From NCBI RefSeq assembly GCF_004342025.1, contig NZ_SLWN01000007.1, positions 213,611 to 277,610 of the forward strand: a DNA stretch of 64,000 nucleotides, in the 5' to 3' direction. This stretch comes from Kribbella steppae (GTDB lineage Bacteria; Actinomycetota; Actinomycetes; Propionibacteriales; Kribbellaceae). A program made the translations under genes and the position numbers. The notes below the pieces were generated by a model. It worked only from the letters and a program-made list of their open reading frames with translations. It had not been told where the DNA came from and did not search any database. This document shows, one piece after another, positions 32,638 to 40,147 of this stretch (the first letter of the stretch is position 1; the number at the start of each line of letters is the position of its first letter).

Positions 32638-32640
32638 GGT
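32635..32640 (+). promoter_or_regulatory. leaderless -10 box for rph
   Basis: TAGGGT seven bases before the rph ATG, including the SGNH hydrolase TAG stop. Confidence 0.4.
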
Positions 32641-32647
32641 CTGAGGC

Positions 32648-33364
32648 ATGGCTCGTATCGATGGACGTACGTCGGATCAGCTTCGACCGGTGACCCTGAC
32701 CCGGAAGTGGCTCGACCATGCCGAGGGCTCGGTGCTCGTCGAGTTCGGCCGCACCCGGGTGCTGTGTGCCGCGAGTGTGACCGAGGGCGTGCCGCGGTGG
32801 CGGAAGGGCTCCGGGCTCGGCTGGGTCAGCGCGGAGTACGCGATGCTGCCGCGGTCGACGAACACCCGCTCGGACCGCGAGTCGGTGAAGGGCCGGATCG
32901 GCGGCCGGACGCACGAGATCTCCCGGCTGATCGGGCGGTCGCTGCGGGCCGTGATCGACTACAAGGCGCTCGGCGAGAACACCATCCTGCTGGACTGCGA
33001 CGTACTGCAGGCCGACGGTGGCACCCGGACCGCCGCGATCACCGGCGCGTACGTCGCCCTCGCGGACGCCGTGTCGTACCTGCGCGACCGCAAGCTGCTG
33101 AAGAGCGAGCCGCTGACCGGCTCGGTGGCCGCGGTATCGGTCGGCATCATCGACGGCGGCCCGATGCTCGACCTCTGCTACGAGGAGGACGTCCGGGCCG
33201 AGACCGACATGAACCTGGTGATGACCGGCGACGGCAGGTTCATCGAAGTGCAGGGCACCGCCGAGGGCGCGCCGTTCGACCGCGCCGAGCTGGACAGCCT
33301 GCTGGAGATCGGTTCGGCGGGCTGCGCGGAGCTGACGAAGCTGCAGCAGGAGGCGCTGGCGTGA
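32648..33364 (+). CDS. rph: ribonuclease PH
   Basis: A 238-aa phosphorolytic 3'-exoribonuclease that trims tRNA 3' ends. Family features: DGRTSDQLRPV at the N-terminus, VTEGVPRWRKGSGLGWVSAE, the arginine-rich SDRESVKGRIGGRTHEISRL and DCDVLQADGGTRTAAITGA. Length is standard. It begins a rightward run with rdgB and an ASCH-domain gene, matching the rph-rdgB pair of other actinobacteria, but is inverted relative to the murI-cysM-mec block that usually lies upstream. Confidence 0.98.
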   Translation: MARIDGRTSDQLRPVTLTRKWLDHAEGSVLVEFGRTRVLCAASVTEGVPRWRKGSGLGWVSAEYAMLPRSTNTRSDRESVKGRIGGRTHEISRLIGRSLRAVIDYKALGENTILLDCDVLQADGGTRTAAITGAYVALADAVSYLRDRKLLKSEPLTGSVAAVSVGIIDGGPMLDLCYEEDVRAETDMNLVMTGDGRFIEVQGTAEGAPFDRAELDSLLEIGSAGCAELTKLQQEALA

Positions 33365-33376
33365 CTGTGTTGAATG

Positions 33377-33393
33377 CCGCGCCTCCGGCGCGG
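33377..33393 (+). promoter_or_regulatory. hairpin ahead of rdgB
   Basis: CCGCGCC-TCC-GGCGCGG forms a 7-bp stem in the 37-base rph-rdgB gap, ending eight bases before the rdgB ATG and adjoining its G-rich ribosome-binding site. It could modulate rdgB translation. Confidence 0.4.
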
Positions 33394-33401
33394 GGGGCCC
33401 G

Positions 33402-34007
33402 ATGACCCGGGTCCTGCTGGCGTCGAACAACAAGAAGAAGCTCGAGGAACTGCGGCGCATCCTGACCCCGATCGTGCCCGGAATCGAGGTGCTCGGGCTG
33501 GGCGACGTACCGCCGTACCAGGAGCCGCCCGAGACCGAGCCGACGTTCGAGGGCAACGCGCTGCTGAAGGCGCACGCGGCGATGGTGGCGACCGGGCTGC
33601 CGTCGATCGCGGACGACAGCGGGATCTGCGTGGACGCGCTGAACGGGATGCCCGGTGTGCTGTCGGCGCGCTGGTCCGGCCCGGCGAAGGACAACCACGC
33701 GAACAACCTGCTGCTGCTCGGGCAGTTGGAAGACGTACCGGACGAGCGGCGCGGCGCGTCGTTCGTCGCGGCCGTCGCGTTCGTCCGGCCCGATGCCGAG
33801 GACGAGATCGTGATCGGCGAGATGCGCGGCTCGGTCATCCGCGAACTGCGCGGCACCGGCGGTTTCGGGTACGACGTCCTGTTCGCCGCCGAGGGCTACG
33901 ACCGGACGACGGCGGAACTGTCGATCGAGGAGAAGGACGCGATCAGCCACCGGGGCAAGGCGTTGCGCGCGCTCGCCCCGATCGTCGCGAAGGCGCTGGG
34001 AGAGTAG
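33402..34007 (+). CDS. rdgB: non-canonical purine NTP pyrophosphatase (RdgB/HAM1)
   Basis: A 201-aa enzyme that hydrolyses dITP, ITP and XTP to monophosphates, preventing their incorporation. The nucleotide-binding opening LLASNNKKKLEELRRIL, the active-site GLPSIADDSGICVDALNG and the C-terminal FGYDVLF and AISHRGKALRAL are all present. Length is usual. It follows rph by 37 bp and precedes the ASCH gene by two bases, so the three are likely one transcript. Confidence 0.97.
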   Translation: MTRVLLASNNKKKLEELRRILTPIVPGIEVLGLGDVPPYQEPPETEPTFEGNALLKAHAAMVATGLPSIADDSGICVDALNGMPGVLSARWSGPAKDNHANNLLLLGQLEDVPDERRGASFVAAVAFVRPDAEDEIVIGEMRGSVIRELRGTGGFGYDVLFAAEGYDRTTAELSIEEKDAISHRGKALRALAPIVAKALGE

Positions 34008-34009
34008 AC

Positions 34010-34597
34010 ATGTTGTTCGCCGGATCGGATCGCGACGGGGTCGCGGAGGGCAGGATCACCACGGCGTACCGGCGCTGGGCCGAGGCCCGGGTGGTCGAGG
34101 GGCGGATCTACCGCACCAACGCCGGCCGGATCGAGATCGACAGCGTCCGCGAGGTCAACCCGGACCTGATCGCCGACAACGACGCCGACGTCATCGCGGC
34201 GGACCGCGGCAACGCCAAGGACGTTCGCCGCCGCCTGCGTGGGAACGAGGACTGGCCCACCTACCTGATCAAGTTCCACCTGGTCGAGGGCCCGGACCCC
34301 CGCGAACAACTGGCCGCCCAGTCCACCCTGTCGCCCGACGATCTCGAGGACCTGAGGGCTCGGTTGGCGAAGTTCGACGAGCTCAGCAATCAAGGCCCCT
34401 GGACCACCGCCACCCTCCGCCTGATCCAGTCGAAGCCGGCCACCCGAGCCGCCGACCTCGCCACCGAAATGGGCCGCGAAACCGCCCCCTTCAAACTCGA
34501 CGTCCGCAAACTCAAGAACCTGGGCCTCACCCACAGCCTCGAAGTCGGCTACGAACTAAGCCCCCGCGGCACGGCGTACCTCTCCACCCTCGACTGA
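34010..34597 (+). CDS. ASCH-domain protein with C-terminal winged-helix-like region
   Basis: A 195-aa protein. Residues 1-105 have the ASCH pattern: MLFAGSDRDGVAEGRITTAY (GxKxxTxR-like entry), then VVEGRIYRTNAGRIEIDSV and DWPTYLIKFHLVEGPDP. ASCH domains are related to PUA and are thought to bind RNA. Residues 130-195 look like a small helical regulator-type fold (TRAADLATEMGRETAPFKLD, KLKNLGLTHSLEVGY). Cotranscription with rph and rdgB suggests a role in RNA or nucleotide metabolism, which is inference. The 3' third is strongly C-rich. Confidence 0.82.
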   Translation: MLFAGSDRDGVAEGRITTAYRRWAEARVVEGRIYRTNAGRIEIDSVREVNPDLIADNDADVIAADRGNAKDVRRRLRGNEDWPTYLIKFHLVEGPDPREQLAAQSTLSPDDLEDLRARLAKFDELSNQGPWTTATLRLIQSKPATRAADLATEMGRETAPFKLDVRKLKNLGLTHSLEVGYELSPRGTAYLSTLD

Positions 34598-34624
34598 AAT
34601 CCGCACTCGTTGCGGGGTCGATGG

Positions 34625-35224
34625 CTACTTGTCGAGGGGTAGGCCCTGTTCGAGGTGGGTGAAGGCTTGGTCTATGAGGTGGAGGCTGGCCGGGAGGGGG
34701 AGGTTGTCGGTGAGTTCGTAGGTGGCCATGACGACGCCGATGACCGCGCCGGCCCAGGCTCGGACGGCGAAGTCTGTGGCTGGGCGCTTGACGCGTTCGC
34801 CGGCCAACTCGGCCAGCAGGTCGATGCCGGCGTACAACTGGTCGAGCATGCGGGCACGGAGTTCGGGGGCTCTGAGGACGAGTTGCTGACGTTGGGATTC
34901 GAGTTCCCACTCCTCGTCGGAGAGCATGGCCAGGCTGTCCCGGAGGGTGGCGCGCAGGGCCGCGGTCGGGCTCAGGTCGGCGGGCTGGGACCGGAACAGG
35001 TCGATCATGACCGGGTCGAGGCGGTCGAAGACGACGGTGTCCTCCTTGGTCGCGAAGTACCGGAAGAAGGTGGCCGGTGACACTTCGGCCGCGGCCGCGA
35101 TCTCCTGCACCGTCGTCTCGGCGTACCCCTGCGCACGGAACAGCCGCAGTGCGTGCTCCTGGATGGCCGCCCGGGTCTTCGCCTTCTTGCGTTCGCGCAG
35201 CCCGGTCGGCTTCTCCGTCGTCAT
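34625..35224 (-). CDS. TetR family regulator of the adjacent MFS transporter
   Basis: A 199-aa regulator. The helix-turn-helix is TTVQEIAAAAEVSPATFFRY, followed by FATKEDTVVFDR. The C-terminal domain (AELRARMLDQLYAGIDLL-type helices) matches the TetR C-terminal family common in actinobacterial efflux regulators. Its ATG at 35224 overlaps the transporter stop (ATGA), so repressor and pump are made together. The likely operator is the inverted repeat at 36761-36794 in front of the transporter. Confidence 0.9.
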   Translation of the reverse strand: MTTEKPTGLRERKKAKTRAAIQEHALRLFRAQGYAETTVQEIAAAAEVSPATFFRYFATKEDTVVFDRLDPVMIDLFRSQPADLSPTAALRATLRDSLAMLSDEEWELESQRQQLVLRAPELRARMLDQLYAGIDLLAELAGERVKRPATDFAVRAWAGAVIGVVMATYELTDNLPLPASLHLIDQAFTHLEQGLPLDK

Positions 35225-36747
35225 GAACCGATTGTGACAACTTCCTCGGAATCGCTCTCCACTGACACGGACCTGCGAGGGAGAAAGGCCAGTGCGAGCA
35301 CGAGTCCGAGGGCTGCCACTGCGCAGCACGTCCACAGGGTGGCGTTCATGCCGTGCACGAAGGCGTTCCGGGCCGACTCGGCCAGCGCAGGCAGCTTGGC
35401 CTGCGCCGCAACCGCGACTGCTCCGGAGGCACTGTCGCGCGCCGAATGTGCCGCTTCAGCAGGCAGTCCGGAGACGTCAAGCTGGTCTCGGTACGCCGAG
35501 TTGAGCACCGTGCCGAGGATCGCGACGCCGATCGTCCCGCCGACCTGACGCAGCGCCTGGATGAGCGCCGAGCCGGACCCGCTGCGTTCCACGGTCAGCG
35601 CACCGATGGCCAGATCCATCACCGGTGGCAGCGTGAACCCGATGCTGAGCCCGACCAGACTGACCCAGATCGCCGCGTACCCGTAGCCGTCGCCAACATC
35701 GCTCAAGGCACCCAGCACCAACCCACCAAGCATCAGCACGAAGCCGGTGGCAACCGTGACTCGCGTGCCGACCGCGACGACGAGCCGTTCGGCGACCTTG
35801 GCCCCGATCAGCAGACCACCGATGATCGGCAACAACCGCAGGCCGGTCGACAACGCGTCCGCACCCTGCACGGCCTGGAACAGTTGTGGCAGCACGAACA
35901 GCAACCCCATCAGGGCGAACGACGCCAGCGTCGCGAGCACCGTCCCCCACGTGAACCGCGGCGACCTGAACAACGCCAACTCGACCAACGGATCCGTCAC
36001 CCGCGCCTGCCACGCCCCGAACGCCGCCAGCAGGACAACGCCACCCGCGATGCACGCGAGCGTCACTGACGAGCCCCACCCACGCTCTCCAGCAGCGACG
36101 AAGCCATAGGTGAGCGCAACCAGACCAGCCCCGGACAGCAGAATCCCGAGTACGTCGATCCGCCCGGAACGGTGACCGCGCGTCGCCGGGATGAGCAGGG
36201 CCACCGCGACCAGACCGACGGCGACGAGCGGCAGGTTGATCAAGAAGATCGATCCCCACCGGTAGTTGTCCAGCAGCCACCCACCGAGCACCGGACCGAG
36301 CGGGATGCCGAGCGAGTTCGCCATCACCCAGATCGTCATCGCCCGGGCCCGCTCCCCCGGCGCGAACAGCACGTTCAGCAGTGACATCGACAGCGGGATC
36401 AGGAACGCGGCCCCGACACCGAGTGCGGCCCGCGACGCGATCAACTGCTCCGGCGACGACGAGACCGCACACGCGGCCGACGCGGCGCCGAACATCAGCA
36501 ACGCCCCGAGCAGCAGCCGCTTCTGCCCGAACCGATCGCCGAGCAGACCAGCCGGCAGCAGCAACGCCGCAAGGACCAGCGTGTACGCGTTCGCGAACCA
36601 CTGCAGCTGACTCGTCGACGCCCCGAGCTCGGTGGCGAGCGTCGGCAACGCGACGTTCAGCGCGGTCAGATCCAGCCCGACCACCAGCAGACTGACCGAC
36701 ATCGCCCCCAGCGCCCACCAGCGCCGCGGGTCCAATCCAACATCCAT
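35221..36747 (-). CDS. MFS drug transporter, DHA2 (EmrB/QacA) family
   Basis: A 508-aa inner-membrane proton-driven exporter with about 14 membrane helices. Motif A is GLLGDRFGQKRLLL, the helix 1 motif is LDLTALNVALPTLA (typical of DHA2), and motif C is ANSLGIPLGPVLGGWLL. A GAAGGGG site precedes the ATG. It probably exports a toxic compound or own metabolite. It is the first gene of a two-gene operon with its TetR repressor; both orientation and operator position support autoregulation. Confidence 0.93.
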   Translation of the reverse strand: MDVGLDPRRWWALGAMSVSLLVVGLDLTALNVALPTLATELGASTSQLQWFANAYTLVLAALLLPAGLLGDRFGQKRLLLGALLMFGAASAACAVSSSPEQLIASRAALGVGAAFLIPLSMSLLNVLFAPGERARAMTIWVMANSLGIPLGPVLGGWLLDNYRWGSIFLINLPLVAVGLVAVALLIPATRGHRSGRIDVLGILLSGAGLVALTYGFVAAGERGWGSSVTLACIAGGVVLLAAFGAWQARVTDPLVELALFRSPRFTWGTVLATLASFALMGLLFVLPQLFQAVQGADALSTGLRLLPIIGGLLIGAKVAERLVVAVGTRVTVATGFVLMLGGLVLGALSDVGDGYGYAAIWVSLVGLSIGFTLPPVMDLAIGALTVERSGSGSALIQALRQVGGTIGVAILGTVLNSAYRDQLDVSGLPAEAAHSARDSASGAVAVAAQAKLPALAESARNAFVHGMNATLWTCCAVAALGLVLALAFLPRRSVSVESDSEEVVTIGS

Positions 36748-36760
36748 GACACAACCCCTT

Positions 36761-36794
36761 CTGAGATTAGCTCTAATTTGAGAGTAGATCTCAG
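36761..36794. promoter_or_regulatory. TetR operator candidate
   Basis: Arms CTGAGAT (36761-36767) and ATCTCAG (36788-36794) are perfectly inverted, and an inner CTCT/AGAG pair extends the symmetry to 12 of 17 positions. On the minus strand the region contains TAATCT, a -10 candidate of the MFS gene, so binding would block it. Confidence 0.5.
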
Positions 36795-36822
36795 AATCCT
36801 GAAATGTCCAGCCGCCTGGCCC

Positions 36823-37659
36823 CTACGTGCGTTTTGGAACCACAGCTCGGAGGACGTCCCGCACAGCCTCGGGTTGCTCGCGCCACGGTGAGTGACCGGC
36901 GTTCGGTACCAGGTGGAAGGTGTGGTGAGGTGTGTGCGCCGCGAGGGCTTGTACGGCGGACGCCGGGCGCGGATCGCCGTCGCCATGGATGTAGGTCACG
37001 GGCATAGGCAGCGTCGCCACGAGGCCGGCAACGTGATCGGCCGGCCACGACCTGATCTCCGCACCGAGAGCACTGTTCGCCGCGAAGTTGATCGGCAGGT
37101 CGACCGAAGCACTTTCCAGCGCCCAGGCCATCGCCGACTGGTCGGCATGGTCGGTGAACCACGATAGGACCCGGAACTCGGTCTCCTCGTCGGCGGTCCG
37201 ATCCGCGGCGGTCAACGCTTCCAAGCGGTCGCGCTGAGCCGGTGTCATCCGGCGATCGGCTTCCCCCTGGTACGCCGTACGCCAGTCACCGATGCCGACG
37301 CCGTCGAGGTAGACGACGCCCGCGACGTGGTCCGGGTACGACGCCGCGTACACCAGCGCGAGCGTCGCGCCGAAGGAATGGCCGACGACCACGATCCGCT
37401 CGTGCCCCCAGTGAGCGCGCAGTTCGTCGATGTCCTGCGCCAAGCGCTGCATCGTCTGCAGGTCCGACGGGTCCGAGCGTCCGCACCCGCGCTGGTCGAA
37501 GCGGTGGACGACGGTCAGGTCGTCGAGCATCTCCGCGAGGACGGCATAGTCATCCCACAGTCCGGGGCCGCCGTGCAGGATCACAACCGGTACGGCGGAC
37601 GTCGCCGTACCGGTGGTCGCGGTCCACAACCGAACGCCGTCAGAGGTCGAAAACGGCAT
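36823..37659 (-). CDS. alpha/beta hydrolase, proline iminopeptidase-like
   Basis: A 278-aa cytoplasmic hydrolase. The oxyanion motif HGGPGLWDD and the following FDQRGCGRSDP are hallmarks of the prolyl aminopeptidase (S33) subfamily. The nucleophile is GHSFGATLA, the acid is in HGDGDPRP and the His in NAGHSPW. It may cleave N-terminal Pro peptides or an ester. Its first 20 bases overlap the end of the MBL-fold gene, and it has no promoter of its own, so the two are coupled. Confidence 0.88.
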   Translation of the reverse strand: MPFSTSDGVRLWTATTGTATSAVPVVILHGGPGLWDDYAVLAEMLDDLTVVHRFDQRGCGRSDPSDLQTMQRLAQDIDELRAHWGHERIVVVGHSFGATLALVYAASYPDHVAGVVYLDGVGIGDWRTAYQGEADRRMTPAQRDRLEALTAADRTADEETEFRVLSWFTDHADQSAMAWALESASVDLPINFAANSALGAEIRSWPADHVAGLVATLPMPVTYIHGDGDPRPASAVQALAAHTPHHTFHLVPNAGHSPWREQPEAVRDVLRAVVPKRT

Positions 37660-38386
37660 CTGGGGTGGCGATCTCGACCGGGCCGGAGTAGGTGCGGCGG
37701 GCGTTCTCGGCCTGGGTCTCGCGGTCGTACCAGGGCGGGACGTGGGTGATGACGAGCCGTTTCACGCCGGCCTTCTTGGCGTGTTCGCCGGCGTCGGCGG
37801 GGGTCAGGTGCAGGTCGGTCGGGTTGTGCGGATCGTTGTCCGGCAAGGCCGCTTCGGACAGCAGCAGGTCGGCGCCGCGGGCGAGCTCGATCAGGGCGTC
37901 GTTCGGGCCGGTGTCGCCGGTGTAAACAAGCGATTTGTTGCCGTGCTCAATCCGAATCGCGTACGCCGGCACCGGATGCACCATCGGCGCGGTCCGGACG
38001 GTGAAGGGGCCGATCTGTTGAACATCGTGCCAGCTATGGAACTCCAGCTCCTCCTCCATCCCCGGATCGAGCGGCAGGTCGTACGCCAGCGCCATCCGGT
38101 ACGCCGTACCTGGTGGACCGTAGACGGGGATCCGCGGGATCGGTGCCCCGGGCGCGTACTTGGCCGAGACGTACAGGCCGCACAGGTCCATACAGTGGTC
38201 AGGATGCAAGTGGGACAGGCCGATCGCACCGATCTCCGGTACGGCGAGATGCCGCTGGAGCGAGCCAAGCGCGCCACTGCCGAGGTCGAGGATCAGGTTG
38301 AACCCCTCGGCGGTGACCAGATAGCTCGAGGCGGCCGAGTCCGGCCCGGGGACGGACCCGGAGCAGCCGAGCACGGTGAGCTTCAT
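37640..38386 (-). CDS. MBL-fold metallohydrolase, homologue of Rv1339 (cAMP phosphodiesterase type)
   Basis: A 248-aa metallo-beta-lactamase-fold enzyme. MKLTVLGCSGSVPGPDSAAS opens the protein, the metal motif is SHLHPDHCMDL, and further ligands lie in YTGDTGPND and ITHVPP. By neighbourhood (next to murI) and opening sequence it matches M. tuberculosis Rv1339, reported to be an atypical class II-like cAMP phosphodiesterase. I chose the ATG at 38386: the family begins exactly there and TAATGT lies seven bases upstream. Gap 38387-38559 shows nothing else. Confidence 0.87.
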   Translation of the reverse strand: MKLTVLGCSGSVPGPDSAASSYLVTAEGFNLILDLGSGALGSLQRHLAVPEIGAIGLSHLHPDHCMDLCGLYVSAKYAPGAPIPRIPVYGPPGTAYRMALAYDLPLDPGMEEELEFHSWHDVQQIGPFTVRTAPMVHPVPAYAIRIEHGNKSLVYTGDTGPNDALIELARGADLLLSEAALPDNDPHNPTDLHLTPADAGEHAKKAGVKRLVITHVPPWYDRETQAENARRTYSGPVEIATPDAVFDL

Positions 38387-38393
38387 GGCTTGA

Positions 38394-38399
38394 ACATTA
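38394..38399 (-). promoter_or_regulatory. leaderless -10 box for the MBL-fold gene
   Basis: TAATGT on the minus strand, seven bases before the ATG at 38386. Confidence 0.45.
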
Positions 38400-38559
38400 C
38401 CGGCGGGTTGGCGCGTTCGCAGGGAAGCCGGTGGCGTCGGCAAACACCTGATCCAGTTGCCTGGCAGTGATTTCGGGCACGTCGGAGGCGGATCCGGTGC
38501 CCTGGACAACATCCAGTGCGAGACCCGTCACATCGATCCGGGGACGCATGTGGAAGGGG

Positions 38560-39363
38560 CTAGCGGATCCAGGCGAACTGGTCGACGCCGGACAGGACCG
38601 GGCCGAGGAAGCGGGAGCCGATCGCGGCGAACTCCGCCGGGCTGCCGGTGGTGACGAAGCGGTGCCGCGGCTCGGGCAGGTGGTCCGGGCGGAGCAGGCC
38701 GGTCTTGGTCAGGACGCCGTACACATCCTTGGCGCACTCCTCGGCGCTGCTGACCAGGGTGACGTTGTCGCCCATCACGTAGGAGATCACGCCGGTCAGC
38801 AGCGGGTAGTGGGTGCAGCCGAGGATGAGCGTGTCGACGCCGGCCTCGACCAGCGGGTCCAGGTACTCGTGGGCGGCCTCGAGGAGCTCGGGTCCGGACG
38901 TCACGCCGGACTCGACGAAGTCGACGAACTGCGGGCAGGCCTGGGTGAACAGCTCGACCTGCGGCGCGGCGGCGAAGCCGTCCTCGTACGCCAGCGAGGC
39001 CGCGGTCGCCCGGGTGCAGATGACGCCGACGCGCTGGTTCCGGGTGGCGGCGACGGCGCGGCGGGCGGCCGGCAGGATCACTTCCACGACCGGTACGTCG
39101 TACCGCTCGCGAGCGTCCCGGAGCATCGCGGCACTGGCCGAGTTGCAGGCGATCACGAGCATCTTGACCCCCGCCTCGACCAGGTGGTCGAGACATTCCA
39201 GCGCATACTCGCGGACCTCGGCGATCGGCTTGGGACCGTACGGCTGCCGGGCGGTGTCGCCCAGGTAGAGGATCGGCTCGTGCGGCAGCTGGTCGAGCAC
39301 CGCGCGGGCGACTGTGAGTCCCCCGAAGCCTGAGTCGAAGATCCCCACCGGTGCGTCTGCCAC
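38560..39363 (-). CDS. murI: glutamate racemase
   Basis: A 267-aa cofactor-independent racemase that makes D-glutamate for peptidoglycan. GIFDSGFGGLTVAR (catalytic-base helper Asp), IACNSASAA (Cys73) and LGCTHYPLL (Cys about 183) form the two-Cys active site, with the substrate motif GDTARQPYG. The start is GTG at 39363; TAAGCT is six bases upstream, so transcription is probably leaderless. A 22-bp tandem repeat lies just upstream. Length is standard. Confidence 0.97.
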   Translation of the reverse strand: MADAPVGIFDSGFGGLTVARAVLDQLPHEPILYLGDTARQPYGPKPIAEVREYALECLDHLVEAGVKMLVIACNSASAAMLRDARERYDVPVVEVILPAARRAVAATRNQRVGVICTRATAASLAYEDGFAAAPQVELFTQACPQFVDFVESGVTSGPELLEAAHEYLDPLVEAGVDTLILGCTHYPLLTGVISYVMGDNVTLVSSAEECAKDVYGVLTKTGLLRPDHLPEPRHRFVTTGSPAEFAAIGSRFLGPVLSGVDQFAWIR

Positions 39364-39369
39364 GGCTGC

Positions 39370-39375
39370 AGCTTA
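39370..39375 (-). promoter_or_regulatory. leaderless -10 box for murI
   Basis: TAAGCT on the minus strand, exactly six bases before the murI GTG. The 22-bp repeat array begins 20 bp further upstream, where the -35 element would lie. Confidence 0.5.
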
Positions 39376-39394
39376 TCCGGCAGCCACCGTCCTC

Positions 39395-39482
39395 GCGCCG
39401 GGCGGCTGCGGACCGGGCGCCGGACGGCTGTGGACCGGGCGTCGGGCGGCTGTGAACCGGGCGCCGGGCGACTGTGGACAGG
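39395..39482. repeat. 22-bp tandem repeat upstream of murI
   Basis: Four consecutive 22-bp units (GCGCCGGGCGGCTGYGGACC plus GG, with one to three changes each). They start 20 bp upstream of the murI -10 box and occupy its promoter region. The unit length is not a multiple of three. The remainder of the gap to 39631 shows no feature beyond a GGGAGG sequence. Confidence 0.8.
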
Positions 39483-39631
39483 TCCGGCAGCGGGCAGTGC
39501 TGAAGGGAGGCTTACCTAAGATCCGCAACCGACACGCCGGACTTATCCACACCTTTACTCTCCGGAATTGCCTTTTCGCGTGATGCGCGCCACGCTGGAG
39601 CGATGTTTGTTCGACCGCCCGTCGTGACGCC

Positions 39632-39991
39632 ATGAACCTGGCGCACCACATCGCGGTGGTGCTGGGCACCACTGCCGCACCGAATCCGCAACCGGAGAAT
39701 GCCACGGCCGCAGGGCAGGCCGCTGGTCAGGCTGCGGACACGAACAGCACGTGGGCAGACATCGCGGCGTCCCTCGGGCCGACCGGGATGATGCTCGTGC
39801 TGGCCATGGCGGCGTTCGCTCTGTATGTCGTCTCGCTGTCCCTGCACCCGAACGCCAAGTGCAACCGGTGCAAGGGCGCCGGACGGCACCGCGGCGCGCT
39901 CTTCAGCTACGCGCAGCGCCCTTGCAACAGCTGCAAGGGGCGCGGAGTCCATCCACGACTCGGGCGCAAGATCCTCTTCAAGCAACCGTAG
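39632..39991 (+). CDS. small membrane protein with two CxxCxGxG zinc-finger-like motifs
   Basis: A 119-aa protein I do not recognise. Residues 1-48 are an Ala/Gln/Asn-rich tail, probably outside the membrane. One membrane helix (GMMLVLAMAAFALYVVSLSL) spans about 51-70. The cytoplasmic tail has CNRCKGAG and CNSCKGRG, the motif of the DnaJ zinc-binding domain, spaced about 22 residues apart, which could bind one zinc. It lies between murI and cysM, opposite in direction, where mycobacteria have a rhomboid gene. Role unknown. Confidence 0.75.
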   Translation: MNLAHHIAVVLGTTAAPNPQPENATAAGQAAGQAADTNSTWADIAASLGPTGMMLVLAMAAFALYVVSLSLHPNAKCNRCKGAGRHRGALFSYAQRPCNSCKGRGVHPRLGRKILFKQP

Positions 39992-40147
39992 GCGGCAATG
40001 ACGTAACCACCGATCAGGTGCCGACAGCAACAAAGGCACCCACGCCGGGCCGGGCCCTCCGCCAGCCCACCTGGTGACTCCTCACCCCGACGGCTCGCCC
40101 CCGACGGGCCCAACACCGGCGCGCCAGCACGGCCGCGCGATCCGGGA

